Assembly: GCF_013375555.1 (NCBI RefSeq)
Contig: NZ_JABXWB010000001.1
Span: 2,666,001-2,730,000 of the forward strand
DNA length: 64,000 nucleotides
DNA from: Sphingobium sp. EM0848
Lineage (GTDB): Bacteria; Pseudomonadota; Alphaproteobacteria; Sphingomonadales; Sphingomonadaceae
Direction of reading: 5' to 3'
The translations under genes were made by a program, and so were the position numbers. Positions within the stretch are counted from its first letter, which is position 1, and every line of letters begins with the position of its first letter. Under the pieces are notes generated by a model, which was not told where the DNA came from, made no database searches, and was given only the letters and a program-made list of their open reading frames with translations. Below are positions 16,372 to 24,507 of this stretch, piece by piece.

Positions 16372-17189
16372 CCGACAAGCTCCCCTATGCAGAAGTGATC
16401 GGCGATCCGATCGCGCACAGCAAATCGCCGCTGATTCACAATTTCTGGCTCGATGCGCTGGGGATCGAGGCGGAATATAAGAAGACGCATGTGACCAGCG
16501 AGGGTCTGTCCGCCTATTTCCTCGCGCGCCGGGCCGATCCTGACTGGCTGGGCTGCAATGTCACCATTCCGCACAAGATCGCGGTGATGGACTATACCGA
16601 CGATCCGGGCGGCGTGCGGGAACGGATCGGGGCGATGAACACCATTGCCAGCGAAACCGGCGGGCCGCTGATCGGCACCAATACCGATGCGGGTGGATTC
16701 CTCCAGCCGCTGCTGCGCGACAAATGGAAAGGACAGAGCGCGGTACTGGTCGGGGCGGGCGGTGCGGCGCGGGCGATCTTGTTCGCGCTGACCAGCCTGG
16801 GCGTGTCGGACATCAACATCATGGTGCGCGATGCGGCCAAGGGACAGGCGCTGCTCGACCGGGCAGGGGTCGAAGGGCGGGTCATCGGCATGGGCGATAC
16901 GCTGCCCCAGGCCGATCTGCTGGTGAACAGCAGTTCGCTGGGCATGGTTGGACAGCCTGACTTGGATATCGATCTTGCGCCGCTGGCCAAGGACGCCATC
17001 GTCTACGACATCGTCTATGCGCCGCTCGAAACAACATTGCTCAAGGCGGCGCGGGCGAGGGGCCTCAAGACTCTCGACGGTCTGGAAATGCTGATCGGGC
17101 AGGCGGCGCTGGCCTTCGATATTTTCTTCGATGCCGAAGCTCCGCGTGAGCGGGACGAGGAATTGCGCGCTTTGCTGCTCGCGGCCTGA
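16368..17189 (+). CDS. aroE: Shikimate dehydrogenase
   Basis: A 273-residue NADPH-dependent enzyme that reduces 3-dehydroshikimate to shikimate in aromatic amino acid synthesis. Shikimate-binding residues are in 'HSKSPLIHNFW' (about 17-27), catalytic Lys in 'NVTIPHK' (about 64-70) and Asp in 'GTNTDAGGF'. The Rossmann glycine loop is 'LVGAGGAARA', and the C-terminal 'DGLEMLIGQAALAF' closes the domain. The ATG overlaps the maf stop. coaE follows 6 bases later. Confidence 0.96.
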   Translation: MTDKLPYAEVIGDPIAHSKSPLIHNFWLDALGIEAEYKKTHVTSEGLSAYFLARRADPDWLGCNVTIPHKIAVMDYTDDPGGVRERIGAMNTIASETGGPLIGTNTDAGGFLQPLLRDKWKGQSAVLVGAGGAARAILFALTSLGVSDINIMVRDAAKGQALLDRAGVEGRVIGMGDTLPQADLLVNSSSLGMVGQPDLDIDLAPLAKDAIVYDIVYAPLETTLLKAARARGLKTLDGLEMLIGQAALAFDIFFDAEAPRERDEELRALLLAA

Positions 17190-17195
17190 ATCGCC

Positions 17196-17789
17196 ATGAA
17201 GATTTATGGCCTCACCGGCTCCATCGGCATGGGCAAGTCCGCCGTCGCCGCGATGTTGCGGCGCGAAGGCGTGCCGCTGTTCGATGCCGATGCCGAGGTG
17301 CATCGCCTGCAAGGGCCGGGCGGCGCGCTGCTTCCTGCTATCGAGGCGCGCTTTCCCGGCACGACCGGGCCGCAGGGCGTCGACCGGGTGAAACTGGGCG
17401 CGGCGGTGTTCGGCCATCCGCAGGAATTGAAGGCGCTGGAAAGGATCGTCCATCCCGCGGTCCATGCGGCGCGGGCCGAATTTCTCCGCCGGAATCGGTC
17501 GCGCGCCTTTGTCGTGCTCGACATTCCGTTGCTGTTCGAGGGGCGGGGGGAGCGCAAGCTGGACGGTGTGATCGTCGTCAGCGCTCCAGCCTGGAAGCAG
17601 CGCAAGCGCGTGCTGGCGCGCCCGCGCATGACGGCGGCCAAATTCCGCCAGATTGTCAATCTGCAAACTCCCGACGCTGAAAAGCGGCGGCGTGCGGATT
17701 ATATCGTCCATACGGGAACGACCTTCGCCGGGACTCGCAGCCAGGTTCGCCGCTTGGTCGCTTGCCTTGGCGCGAAGACAGGTCGATAA
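17196..17789 (+). CDS. coaE: Dephospho-CoA kinase
   Basis: A 197-residue kinase that phosphorylates the ribose of dephospho-CoA in the last step of CoA synthesis. The P-loop is 'GLTGSIGMGKSAVA' (4-17), followed by 'FDADAEVHRL'. 'LDIPLLFEG' is the CoA-domain signature, and 'HTGTT' near the C-terminus is a common closing motif. It starts 6 bases after aroE and precedes dnaQ by 33 bases. Confidence 0.95.
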   Translation: MKIYGLTGSIGMGKSAVAAMLRREGVPLFDADAEVHRLQGPGGALLPAIEARFPGTTGPQGVDRVKLGAAVFGHPQELKALERIVHPAVHAARAEFLRRNRSRAFVVLDIPLLFEGRGERKLDGVIVVSAPAWKQRKRVLARPRMTAAKFRQIVNLQTPDAEKRRRADYIVHTGTTFAGTRSQVRRLVACLGAKTGR

Positions 17790-17822
17790 GGTACAGTCCG
17801 GCAAGAGTCGTTGAAGAGGGCG

Positions 17823-18515
17823 ATGCGCGAGATTATTTTCGACACCGAAACGACTGGATTCGACCCCGCCTCGGGCGATCGCCTGGTCGAAATCGGGTGC
17901 ATTGAACTCATTAATCGGGTGCCGTCAGGCCGTACCTTCCACGCTTATTATAATCCACAGCGGTCGATGCCCGCCGCGGCCGAAGCTGTGCACGGGCTGT
18001 CGGACATTTTCCTGAAGGACAAGCCGCTCTTTTCGCATGGTGTCGAGGAGCTTCTGGCCTTTCTGGAGGACAGCCATCTGGTCGCGCACAATGCGCGTTT
18101 CGACTTTGGCTTCCTGAATCATGAACTGAAGCTCTGCGGTCTGGCTGAAGTGTCGATGGATCGGATGATCGACACCGTCGCCATCGCCCGTCAGCTTCAT
18201 CCAGGCGCCAAGCACAGCCTGGACGCCCTTTGCACCCGCTACGGCATCGACCGCAGCCATCGCATCAAGCATGGCGCCTTGCTCGACGCCGAATTGCTGG
18301 CCCAGCTTTACATCGAACTGACCGGCGGCCGTCAGATCGGCCTTGGTCTTGCACAGGAGGAAGAGAAACAAGGATTTGGGGCGGAACTCACGGCGCAAGT
18401 CGCGGTTCGCCCTGTACGTCCCGCGCGCGTCTTCACGGCCAGCGCGGAGGAGTTGGAGCGGCACGCAGCGTTCGTCGCGACGCTGGACAAGCCGCTCTGG
18501 TTCGAGGAGGCCTGA
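17823..18515 (+). CDS. dnaQ: DNA polymerase III subunit epsilon
   Basis: A 230-residue 3'-5' proofreading exonuclease of the replicative polymerase. All exonuclease motifs are intact: Exo I 'FDTETTGFD' (5-13), Exo II 'HNARFDFGFLNHEL' (about 94-107) and the Exo III-epsilon 'HGALLDAELLAQLY' with His and Asp (about 150-163). The C-terminal part after about 180 should bind the alpha subunit. I chose the ATG at 17823, preceded by GAAGAGGGCG, rather than a TTG four codons earlier. It is the last gene of the origin-proximal operon. Confidence 0.96.
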   Translation: MREIIFDTETTGFDPASGDRLVEIGCIELINRVPSGRTFHAYYNPQRSMPAAAEAVHGLSDIFLKDKPLFSHGVEELLAFLEDSHLVAHNARFDFGFLNHELKLCGLAEVSMDRMIDTVAIARQLHPGAKHSLDALCTRYGIDRSHRIKHGALLDAELLAQLYIELTGGRQIGLGLAQEEEKQGFGAELTAQVAVRPVRPARVFTASAEELERHAAFVATLDKPLWFEEA

Positions 18516-18520
18516 AACAG

Positions 18521-18537
18521 CCGTTTTCCCAAAACGG
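18521..18537 (+). terminator. Small hairpin after dnaQ
   Basis: CCGTTTT-CCC-AAAACGG, a perfect 7-bp stem 6 nt after the dnaQ stop and before hpf. No clear T-tract follows, so it may be a weak terminator or an mRNA-stabilising stem. Confidence 0.35.
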
Positions 18538-18603
18538 TCAGCCTTCAGGCCCCATGCCAGCCGGATCGTCGTCCGCGGTCCGGGCAGAACAAGGAGAAGG
18601 CAT

Positions 18604-19200
18604 ATGGATATTCGTGTTTCCGGGCATCAGGTCGAAACGGGTGACGCGCTCAAGGAGCATGTCTGGACCCGGCTGGAGGCCATGGCCGAGAAATATTTTT
18701 CCCGAACCCTTTCCGCCCAGGTCACCTTTCGGCCAGCGCCGCACGGGGCCTTCCATTGCGACATCGTCTGCCATGTCATGACCGGCCTGATCCTGAAAGG
18801 GGCGGGGGAGGCGCAGGAGGCGCATCCTGCCTTCGAACAGGCGGCCGAGCGGATCGAAAAGCAACTGCGCCGTTATCTGCGCCGGCTGAAGGACCGCAGC
18901 GCGCAGGCCGCAGCTGCCGAAGCGCAACGGGCCAATGGCTATGGCCTCGAAGAGCTGGATGGGGCGGGTTACACCATTTTTGCGTCGATCGACGATGAGG
19001 AGGAACCGGCTGAAGCTCCGCTGATCGTGGCGGAAACCCGGGTGGACATTCCCGAGGCCAGCGTGTCGGACGCGGTCATGATGCTGGACCTGCGCAACAC
19101 CAACGCGCTGCTGTTCGTCAATGCGGGCACGTCCGCCTATAATATGGTCTATCGTCGTCATGACGGGACCATCGGCTGGGTCGAACCTCGGCTTGGCTGA
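18604..19200 (+). CDS. hpf: Ribosome hibernation-promoting factor, long form
   Basis: A 198-residue protein. The N-terminal domain (about 1-100, 'MDIRVSGHQVETGDALKEHV') binds the 30S decoding site. The C-terminal domain (about 140-198, 'VSDAVMMLDLRNTNALLFVN') drives 100S ribosome dimers in long HPFs. The strong ribosome binding site AAGGAGAAGG lies 4-5 nt before the ATG at 18604. It is followed by ptsN, the usual neighbour. rpoN, which often precedes hpf, is not here; dnaQ is instead. Confidence 0.94.
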   Translation: MDIRVSGHQVETGDALKEHVWTRLEAMAEKYFSRTLSAQVTFRPAPHGAFHCDIVCHVMTGLILKGAGEAQEAHPAFEQAAERIEKQLRRYLRRLKDRSAQAAAAEAQRANGYGLEELDGAGYTIFASIDDEEEPAEAPLIVAETRVDIPEASVSDAVMMLDLRNTNALLFVNAGTSAYNMVYRRHDGTIGWVEPRLG

Positions 19201-19212
19201 CACCGCTTCCCG

Positions 19213-19244
19213 GGCCGCCGGTTGACCTTGGTCAGCGGGCGGCC
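19213..19244 (+). terminator. Hairpin between hpf and ptsN
   Basis: GGCCGCC (19213-19219) pairs with GGCGGCC (19238-19244), with an inner TTGACC/GGTCA stem. It is very stable but lacks a T-tract, so it could attenuate or process the hpf-ptsN transcript. Confidence 0.4.
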
Positions 19245-19320
19245 TATGGGGCCGGACTTTAAAGATCCGGGCATTGCGTCATTTTTTCCGAAGCTGGGCG
19301 CGGCTCGGCTGGGATTTGGC

Positions 19321-19788
19321 ATGGTTCATTTCAACGATATCGTCGCGCCGGACGCACTGGCCACTGGCCTTTCGGTGAACGGCAAGAAGCAGTTATTTCA
19401 GAAAGTTGCGGCTCTGGCGGCAAAGGCCTATGGCCTGAACGCCGATCTGGTGGCCGACGCGCTGCTGGAACGCGAGAAGCTGGGTTCGACCGGATTCGGC
19501 GGCGGCGTTGCGATTCCCCATGCGAAGATTCCCGACCTTCAGAAAATGTGCGGCGTGGTCGTTCTGCTCGATCCGGCCGTGCCCTTCGACGCGGTGGATG
19601 AGGCGCCGGTCGATATCGTCTTCGCCCTGCTGTCCCCGGTCGATTCCGGGGCCGAGCATCTGAAGACGCTGGCCCGCGTGTCCCGCTATCTGCGCGACGA
19701 AGGACAGGTTGTCCGCCTGCGCGGCGCCAAGTCGACGGCGGCGCTCCATGCCCTGCTTGCCGGTGGCGAGGCGCGTGACGCGGCTTGA
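19321..19788 (+). CDS. ptsN: PTS IIA-like nitrogen regulatory protein PtsN
   Basis: A 155-residue EIIA(Ntr) protein, the terminal phosphoacceptor of the nitrogen PTS that controls potassium transport and other stress functions. The phosphorylated His is in 'GGGVAIPHAKIPDL' (about 59-72). 'APVDIVFALLSPVDSGAEHL' and the C-terminal 'LRGAKSTAALHALLAGG' are typical. I chose the ATG at 19321 because MVHFNDIVAPDAL matches the family start; the longer frame adds 33 residues with no similarity. Confidence 0.93.
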   Translation: MVHFNDIVAPDALATGLSVNGKKQLFQKVAALAAKAYGLNADLVADALLEREKLGSTGFGGGVAIPHAKIPDLQKMCGVVVLLDPAVPFDAVDEAPVDIVFALLSPVDSGAEHLKTLARVSRYLRDEGQVVRLRGAKSTAALHALLAGGEARDAA

Positions 19789-20245
19789 GGCCGGTTCCTC
19801 GCCCAGCGGCGAGGCGGCGCATTTCCGGGCATTGGAGAATCTCTATCGGTCCGCGCCGATCAACCGCCTGTTCCGGTCGGAACTCACCATCACCGAGGAA
19901 GGCCGGTCGGTCATCCATTTCGATGTGGATGAGACGCAGTTCCATGCCGCCGGCGCGGTCCATGGCACCGTTTATTTCAAGATGCTGGACGATGCGGCCT
20001 TCTACGCCGCGAACAGCCTGGTCAATGATCGGTTCCTGCTGACCACCAGCTTCAACCTGCTCTTCACCCGCCCGATCGGGCCGGGCCGGATCCGCGCCGA
20101 GGGGCGGTGGATCAGCGGCAAGCGGCGCGTCTATGTGGCCGAGGCCAGCCTGATCGATGAGGAGGGGGAAGAAGTCGGGCGCGGCACCGGCACCTTCATG
20201 CGCTCGCAATTCCCGCTATCCTCGCTGCCGGGCTATGCCGCCTGA
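19775..20245 (+). CDS. PaaI-family hotdog thioesterase
   Basis: A 156-residue hotdog-fold protein with the PaaI/YbgC-like motif 'HAAGAVHGTVYFKMLDDAAF' (about 58-77) and later 'TTSFNLLFTRPIGPGRIRAE'. It probably hydrolyses an acyl-CoA, although the substrate is unknown. The likely start is GTG at 19775, overlapping ptsN by 14 bp, giving VTRLEAGSSPSGEAAHF. An ATG lower down would cut into the fold. Its stop overlaps the DUF1491 start by 11 bp. The tight spacing suggests cotranscription with hpf-ptsN. Confidence 0.82.
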   Translation: MTRLEAGSSPSGEAAHFRALENLYRSAPINRLFRSELTITEEGRSVIHFDVDETQFHAAGAVHGTVYFKMLDDAAFYAANSLVNDRFLLTTSFNLLFTRPIGPGRIRAEGRWISGKRRVYVAEASLIDEEGEEVGRGTGTFMRSQFPLSSLPGYAA

Positions 20246-20588
20246 CTCACTGAGCACGCCCCGGCTGACCAGCGCGATGCTGGTCGGCATATTGGTACGG
20301 CGCAGCGCGGCCGAAGGCGGTTTTGCGACGATACTGGTCAAAGGCGATGAGATCAGTGGCGTCATTCTGGTTCAAGCGCTTGAAAAAGGGCGGGAACTGG
20401 GATTGTATGAGCGTGTTTTCGACTTTGCGGGCAGTTATCGCATGGTGCGATGCGGCCCGGACCCGAATGAGGGTGCGGAAGCGCTCTCCCAATATCTGGC
20501 GCGTCGCCGCCGTTCGGACCCCGATCTGTGGGTTATCGAGCTTGATATCGTGGATGCGCAACGGTTCGCCGCTGAAACGATCTGTTGA
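20235..20588 (+). CDS. DUF1491 family protein
   Basis: A 117-residue soluble protein recognised as DUF1491, a small alphaproteobacterial family of unknown function. Typical segments are 'RLTSAMLVGILVRRSAAEGG' at the N-terminus, 'ATILVKGDEISGVILVQ' and 'DPDLWVIELDI' near the end. The ATG at 20235 overlaps the thioesterase stop. It ends the run of genes transcribed from ppsR onwards without a visible terminator directly after it. Confidence 0.8.
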   Translation: MPPDSLSTPRLTSAMLVGILVRRSAAEGGFATILVKGDEISGVILVQALEKGRELGLYERVFDFAGSYRMVRCGPDPNEGAEALSQYLARRRRSDPDLWVIELDIVDAQRFAAETIC

Positions 20589-20765
20589 TCGTTGACTCAT
20601 TTTCCACGCGCGGGCACAGGCCTTCGACGCTTTCAACGCGCAGGTTGCCAGTTTCGTCCATGGGGGGCGGATGCAGGTAAACACGCAGACGGGGGGCGGC
20701 CGGACGTCGTGTTGATTTGGGGTATTTGACGTTCCCGGCCAAGAACCGCACGATTTTGAGCTGTA

Positions 20766-21413
20766 ATGAGTTTTCGTCTGAAAGCTGCGATCATCGCGGC
20801 ATTTGCCCTTTCCGCCACTGCGGCGGTTACTGCGGCCGACAGGTCGAGCGCCAGTGAGGCTGCTCCGTCGGTCACGTCCCTTCCGGGGACTTCGGAGTTC
20901 GCAGCTCCCTCGGCCGGTTCGAAGCCCGCCGTCAATTTCGCCGCGCCGCGCGAAGTCGCGCAGCCGCTGGCTCCTCTTTCCAACAGCGACGATGTGAAGG
21001 CCGACAACCTGGCCGCTCTCGTGGACGCGCAGGGCGTGCCCGAGGATGTGGAAGGTGACATGAAGTGCCTGGCCGGCGCTGTCTATTTCGAATCCAAGGG
21101 CGAAAGCCTGGAAGGTCAGCTGGCTGTTGCCCGCGTTATCATCAACCGCGCCAATTCGGGTCGTTTCGCTGACAGCCTGTGCGGCGTGGTGTACCAGCCG
21201 GGTCAGTTCAGTTTCGTCCGCGGCGGCAGCATGCCGTCGATCCACATGTCGAGCCACAGCTGGCGCGAAGCCGTCGCCATCGCCCAGATCGCGATGGACG
21301 ACAGCTGGAACAGCAAGGCCGAGGGTGCGCTCTATTTCCACGCTCGCCGCGTTTCGCCGGGCTGGGGCAAGCGTCAGCTCGCCGCCATCGACAATCATAT
21401 CTTCTATCGCTGA
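20766..21413 (+). CDS. SleB/CwlJ-type cell wall hydrolase
   Basis: A 215-residue exported protein. The first ~23 residues (MSFRLKAAIIAAFALSATAA...) form a signal peptide or anchor, followed by a low-complexity Ala/Ser/Pro stretch (about 25-75). The C-terminal hydrolase_2 domain (about 95-215) has the catalytic-type 'AGAVYFESKGESLEGQLAVA' and 'VVYQPGQFSFVRGG'. In non-sporulating alphaproteobacteria these act as peptidoglycan lytic enzymes rather than spore germination enzymes. It stands alone, with 177 bp upstream containing its own promoter and a terminator after it. Confidence 0.9.
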   Translation: MSFRLKAAIIAAFALSATAAVTAADRSSASEAAPSVTSLPGTSEFAAPSAGSKPAVNFAAPREVAQPLAPLSNSDDVKADNLAALVDAQGVPEDVEGDMKCLAGAVYFESKGESLEGQLAVARVIINRANSGRFADSLCGVVYQPGQFSFVRGGSMPSIHMSSHSWREAVAIAQIAMDDSWNSKAEGALYFHARRVSPGWGKRQLAAIDNHIFYR

Positions 21414-21456
21414 GATACGCTTTTCACGCCTGGCGTGAAGGGGGTGAAGCAGGGTC

Positions 21457-21490
21457 GGTTCGGGATTATCCTGAATCGGCCCTTTCTTTT
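21457..21490 (+). terminator. Intrinsic terminator of the SleB-type hydrolase gene
   Basis: GGTTCGGGA-TTA-TCCTGAATC (21457-21477, two G-T pairs), then GGCCCTTTCTTTT. A second hairpin TTCACGC-CTG-GCGTGAA lies just upstream (21423-21439). The T-tract runs into the predicted LexA box of mmcB. Confidence 0.6.
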
Positions 21491-21491
21491 T

Positions 21492-21506
21492 GTTTCCTAT
21501 TTGTTC
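21492..21506 (+). promoter_or_regulatory. Predicted LexA (SOS) box of mmcB
   Basis: GTTT-CCTATTT-GTTC, one base off the alphaproteobacterial LexA consensus GTTC-N7-GTTC. It ends 13 nt before the mmcB start codon, where a repressor would block transcription or initiation. In Caulobacter mmcB is an SOS gene, which agrees. Confidence 0.6.
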
Positions 21507-21519
21507 TAAAGTCGCGATC

Positions 21520-22011
21520 ATGACTTCAGATATCGATAGCTGCTCGCCCTTGACCGACGGTACAGCGCTGGCGGTGGCGCGGGGAACGCTGCGCCTTTTC
21601 TTCCGCCACGACATGAGCGGGATTTTGGAAGTGCCGCTGCCCAATGGCCGCCGCGCCGACATCATGGCGCTGGATGGGGCCGGGCGCATCACCATCGTTG
21701 AAATCAAATGCAGCCGCGCCGACCTGTTGGGTGACATGAAATGGCCGGATTATTTCGACTATTGCGACCGGTATTTCTGGGCGGTGCCGTCCGGTTTCGA
21801 CCTGTCGCTGTTTGACAGCGAGGCGCTATGGCCGGGCCGGACCGGGCTGATCGTGGCGGATCAATATGATGCGGAATTGGTGCGGCCGGCGCCGATGGAG
21901 CCACTGGCTGCGGCGCGGCGCAAGGCGGAAACGCTGCGCTTCGCCCGGCGTGCAGCGCGACGGCTGACGGCGCTGGCGGACCCGGATCATGCAGCGGAAC
22001 TGGGGTGGTGA
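21520..22011 (+). CDS. mmcB: MmcB family DNA repair protein
   Basis: A 164-residue member of the MmcB/DUF1052 family, with a PD-(D/E)XK-like core: 'GRRADIMALDGAGRITIVEIKCS' contains the expected Asp...Glu-x-Lys. In Caulobacter MmcB is SOS-induced and supports survival of mitomycin C damage. I chose the ATG at 21520 (MTSDIDSCSPLTDG) over the upstream TTG, since the upstream frame lies within the predicted LexA box. It is convergent with the ankyrin gene, with a hairpin between them at about 22021-22044. Confidence 0.82.
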   Translation: MTSDIDSCSPLTDGTALAVARGTLRLFFRHDMSGILEVPLPNGRRADIMALDGAGRITIVEIKCSRADLLGDMKWPDYFDYCDRYFWAVPSGFDLSLFDSEALWPGRTGLIVADQYDAELVRPAPMEPLAAARRKAETLRFARRAARRLTALADPDHAAELGW

Positions 22012-22020
22012 TGGAAAGCG

Positions 22021-22044
22021 CGCTGCGTTTCATCCAACGCAGCG
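22021..22044. terminator. Hairpin between mmcB and the ankyrin gene
   Basis: CGCTGCGTT-TCATCC-AACGCAGCG, a perfect 9-bp stem between two convergent genes. There is no long T-tract on either side. It could serve both directions. Confidence 0.45.
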
Positions 22045-22058
22045 TGCCCTAAGGGAAA

Positions 22059-22682
22059 TCAGAACACCGGGCCCTGCACCGGTCCTTTCGGCGCGGCGGT
22101 GCTTTTCGCCGCGTTCAGCGCTTCGACGAGACCCGGTGTACGGCCGTCACGCTCGGCATAATCCCGCGCGGACATGCCCGCGATGGTGTCGCGCTTGTCG
22201 GGGTTGGCGCCCTGCGCCACGAGCAGGCGGACCAGACCGACATCCCGCAATTGCACCGCGCGGATCAGGGGAGTCTCGCCGCTGCCATTGGGCTTGTCCA
22301 CCTGCGCATTATAGGTGAGCAGGCTGCGCACCCCTTCCTCGAACCGGGCCTGCACCGCGTCCATCAGCGGCGTGTTGCCGTTGTTGTCGGTCAGGTTCGG
22401 ATTGGCGCCCTTGGCCAGCAGGAAGGTCAGCCAGCTATTGTCACGCTTGGCCACGACCAGGTGCAGGGCGGTGTCGCCCGTGCTCACGTCGCGGCTGTTG
22501 ATGACGGTGGAGCCGGGCTTCTGGATCATGTCGGTCACTTTCTGCCCGTCGGCATCCTTGACCGCCTTCAGAAAGTTGTAATTGTCCGAAAATTGCGCCT
22601 GCGCCGCGACCGGTGCAAGCAGCGCCAATGCCAGAGCGGCGGCACGGCCAACGCCCATCCAAGCCGGAAAACGTCCTGTCAT
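22059..22682 (-). CDS. Periplasmic ankyrin repeat protein
   Basis: A 207-residue exported protein. The signal peptide (...VGRAAALALALLAPVAAQAQ) is followed by four or five ankyrin repeats, seen as 'GDTALHLVVAKRDNSWLTFL', 'NGNTPLMDAVQARFEEGVRS', 'SGETPLIRAVQLRDVGLVRL' and a last 'DKRDTIAGMSARDYAE'. Ankyrin repeats bind other proteins; the partner is unknown. I chose the ATG at 22682, 10 codons inside the longest frame, since it places the basic n-region correctly. It is divergent from the SCO gene. Confidence 0.85.
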   Translation of the reverse strand: MTGRFPAWMGVGRAAALALALLAPVAAQAQFSDNYNFLKAVKDADGQKVTDMIQKPGSTVINSRDVSTGDTALHLVVAKRDNSWLTFLLAKGANPNLTDNNGNTPLMDAVQARFEEGVRSLLTYNAQVDKPNGSGETPLIRAVQLRDVGLVRLLVAQGANPDKRDTIAGMSARDYAERDGRTPGLVEALNAAKSTAAPKGPVQGPVF

Positions 22683-22745
22683 AATCTTCAAAAGCCCCGT
22701 TGGGATTTGCAAATCGGGCCATAGCAGGGCATGGCTGGCGGCGCC

Positions 22746-23384
22746 ATGAACAAAGCGCTGATTTCGCTCGCCCTGCCGCTGACTGCCCTGCTGGCGGCTT
22801 GTAATATGGGGACGGGGGGCAATGCATCAAGCGGGGAAAGCATCCCCGGCGATCTGCACGGAGCGGCGATCGGCGGGCCCTTTACCCTGACCGATCAGGA
22901 CGGGAAGAAGGTCCGCTGGGAGGATTTCAAGGGCAAATACCGGATGGTCTATTTCGGCTATACCTATTGCCCCGATGTCTGCCCGGTCGATTTGCAGCGG
23001 ATCATGCAGGGTTTTTCGAAGTTCGAGAAGGACAGGCCCACGCTGGCGGCCAAGGTCCAGCCGATCTTCATCAGCGTCGATCCGGACCGGGATACGCCCG
23101 CGGTGTTGAAAACCTATGTCGCGGCTTTCCATCCCCGGCTGATCGGGCTGACCGGCACGCCGGATGAGATCGCCAAGGTGGCAAAGGATTTCGTCGTGCT
23201 CTACAATAAGGAAGAGACGAAAGGCGCGAGCGGCTATCTGGTCAGCCACAGCCGGACGCCCTATCTCTTCGGGGCCGATGGCGCGCCGGTTGCGCTGGTG
23301 CCGGTGGACGATCCGGGGACGCCGGATGTGGATGAGGGCGATCCCGCCAAGGTGACCGCCTTCCTCGAAAAATGGGTGAAGTGA
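22746..23384 (+). CDS. SCO1/SenC family copper-binding lipoprotein
   Basis: A 212-residue thioredoxin-fold protein that delivers copper to, or keeps reduced, the CuA centre of cytochrome c oxidase. It has a lipobox 'LTALLAACN', so it is a lipoprotein facing the periplasm. The copper-binding Cys pair is in 'FGYTYCPDVCPVDLQRI' and the conserved His lies in 'VSHSRTPYLFG'. I prefer the ATG at 22746 over 22731 because it gives MNKALISLALPL, a cleaner signal peptide. It is followed within 3 bp by the YcgN-type gene. Confidence 0.92.
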   Translation: MNKALISLALPLTALLAACNMGTGGNASSGESIPGDLHGAAIGGPFTLTDQDGKKVRWEDFKGKYRMVYFGYTYCPDVCPVDLQRIMQGFSKFEKDRPTLAAKVQPIFISVDPDRDTPAVLKTYVAAFHPRLIGLTGTPDEIAKVAKDFVVLYNKEETKGASGYLVSHSRTPYLFGADGAPVALVPVDDPGTPDVDEGDPAKVTAFLEKWVK

Positions 23385-23387
23385 CGG

Positions 23388-23813
23388 TTGGACTTCTGGG
23401 AAAAACCCCTCGACAAGCTGGACCGCGCCGAATGGGAAGCGCTGTGCGACGGTTGCGGCAAATGCTGCCTGCACAAGGCTGAGGATGAGGATACGGGGCA
23501 TATCTACCCCACCAATGTCGCTTGCCGGCTGCTCGACCGGCATAGCGGACAGTGCACCAACTATAAGGAGCGCCGCCGCTTCGTACCCGATTGCGTGCGC
23601 CTGACGCCCGCCAAGGTGAAGACGATCGGCTGGCTGCCGCGCACCTGCGCCTATCGGCTGCGGGGCGAGGGGCAACCGCTGCCGGAATGGCATTATCTGA
23701 TCTGCGGCGACCGGGAAGCCGTGCATCGGGCACAGGAGTCCGTGCGCGGCTGGACCGTGGCCGAAGCCGATGCCGGGGACTGGGAAAACCATCTTGTCGA
23801 CAGAGAAATCTGA
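23388..23813 (+). CDS. YcgN family cysteine cluster protein
   Basis: A 141-residue protein of the UPF0260/YcgN family, with the N-terminal 'FWEKPLDKLDRAEWEALCDG' followed by CGKCCLHK. Further cysteines occur at 'VACRLL', 'QCTNY', 'PDCVRL', 'RTCAYRL' and 'LICGD', a zinc- or iron-binding pattern. The function is not established. It begins with TTG at 23388, three bases after the SCO stop. The homologous start at FWEK supports this codon. It overlaps the metallohydrolase gene downstream. Confidence 0.88.
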   Translation: MDFWEKPLDKLDRAEWEALCDGCGKCCLHKAEDEDTGHIYPTNVACRLLDRHSGQCTNYKERRRFVPDCVRLTPAKVKTIGWLPRTCAYRLRGEGQPLPEWHYLICGDREAVHRAQESVRGWTVAEADAGDWENHLVDREI

Positions 23814-24504
23814 CGCCGTCCTGGTTGTCGACGGCGTTGCCGTTCCGGTGCGGATACGCCGGTCGGCGCGGGCGAAGGCCTATCGGCTGTCGCTGGATCA
23901 TGCGCGGGGGGAGTTGCGTCTCTCGCTGCCGACGCGGGCGAATCTGACACGGGCGCTCGGTTGGGTGCAGGAGCATGAGGGCTGGGTCCGCTCGCAAATG
24001 GCGCGGCAACCGGCGCAGGTGATGCTTGACGACGGCGCCGTCTTTCCGCTGGAGGGGCGGGAGGTGCGCATCTGCTGGGTCGATGGCGCTTCGCGCACGA
24101 TCCGGCTGGAGGGCGATCGGCTTCTGCTGGGCGGTGCGGCGGAATCGGTGGGGCCGCGTGTGGTGCGTTGGCTGAAAATGCGGGCGAAGGCGGTGCTGGA
24201 GACCGAGAGTCATGAGATGGCGCGCGACAATGGGCTGATCGTGGCGTCGGTCGGCATTGGCGATCCGCGCAGCCGCTGGGCGAGCTGCGCTTCCAGCGGC
24301 GCGATCCGCTATAGCTGGCGGCTGATCCTTTGCCCGCCGGAGGTGCGCCGGGCGACTGTGGCGCATGAACTGGCGCATTTGCTGCATATGGACCACAGCC
24401 CGGCCTTTCACGCGGCGCACAAGCGGATTTTGGGGGAAGATCCCAAACCCGCGCGGGCGTGGCTGCGCGCCCATGGAACGGCGCTGCATCGTTTTGCGGG
24501 CTGA
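23770..24504 (+). CDS. YgjP-like (M48/DUF45) metallohydrolase
   Basis: A 244-residue protein of the YgjP/SprT-like DUF45 family. The zinc motif is 'VAHELAHLLHMDHSPAFHAA', with HExxH and a downstream His, preceded by 'DPRSRWASCASSGAIRYSWR', the conserved core. Its substrate is unknown. The ATG at 23770 overlaps the preceding gene by 44 bp. A TTG at 23794 (overlap 20 bp) would start the protein at STEKSDAVLVVDG and is nearly as likely. It is directly followed by the small basic protein. Confidence 0.87.
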   Translation: MPGTGKTILSTEKSDAVLVVDGVAVPVRIRRSARAKAYRLSLDHARGELRLSLPTRANLTRALGWVQEHEGWVRSQMARQPAQVMLDDGAVFPLEGREVRICWVDGASRTIRLEGDRLLLGGAAESVGPRVVRWLKMRAKAVLETESHEMARDNGLIVASVGIGDPRSRWASCASSGAIRYSWRLILCPPEVRRATVAHELAHLLHMDHSPAFHAAHKRILGEDPKPARAWLRAHGTALHRFAG

Positions 24505-24507
24505 GAT

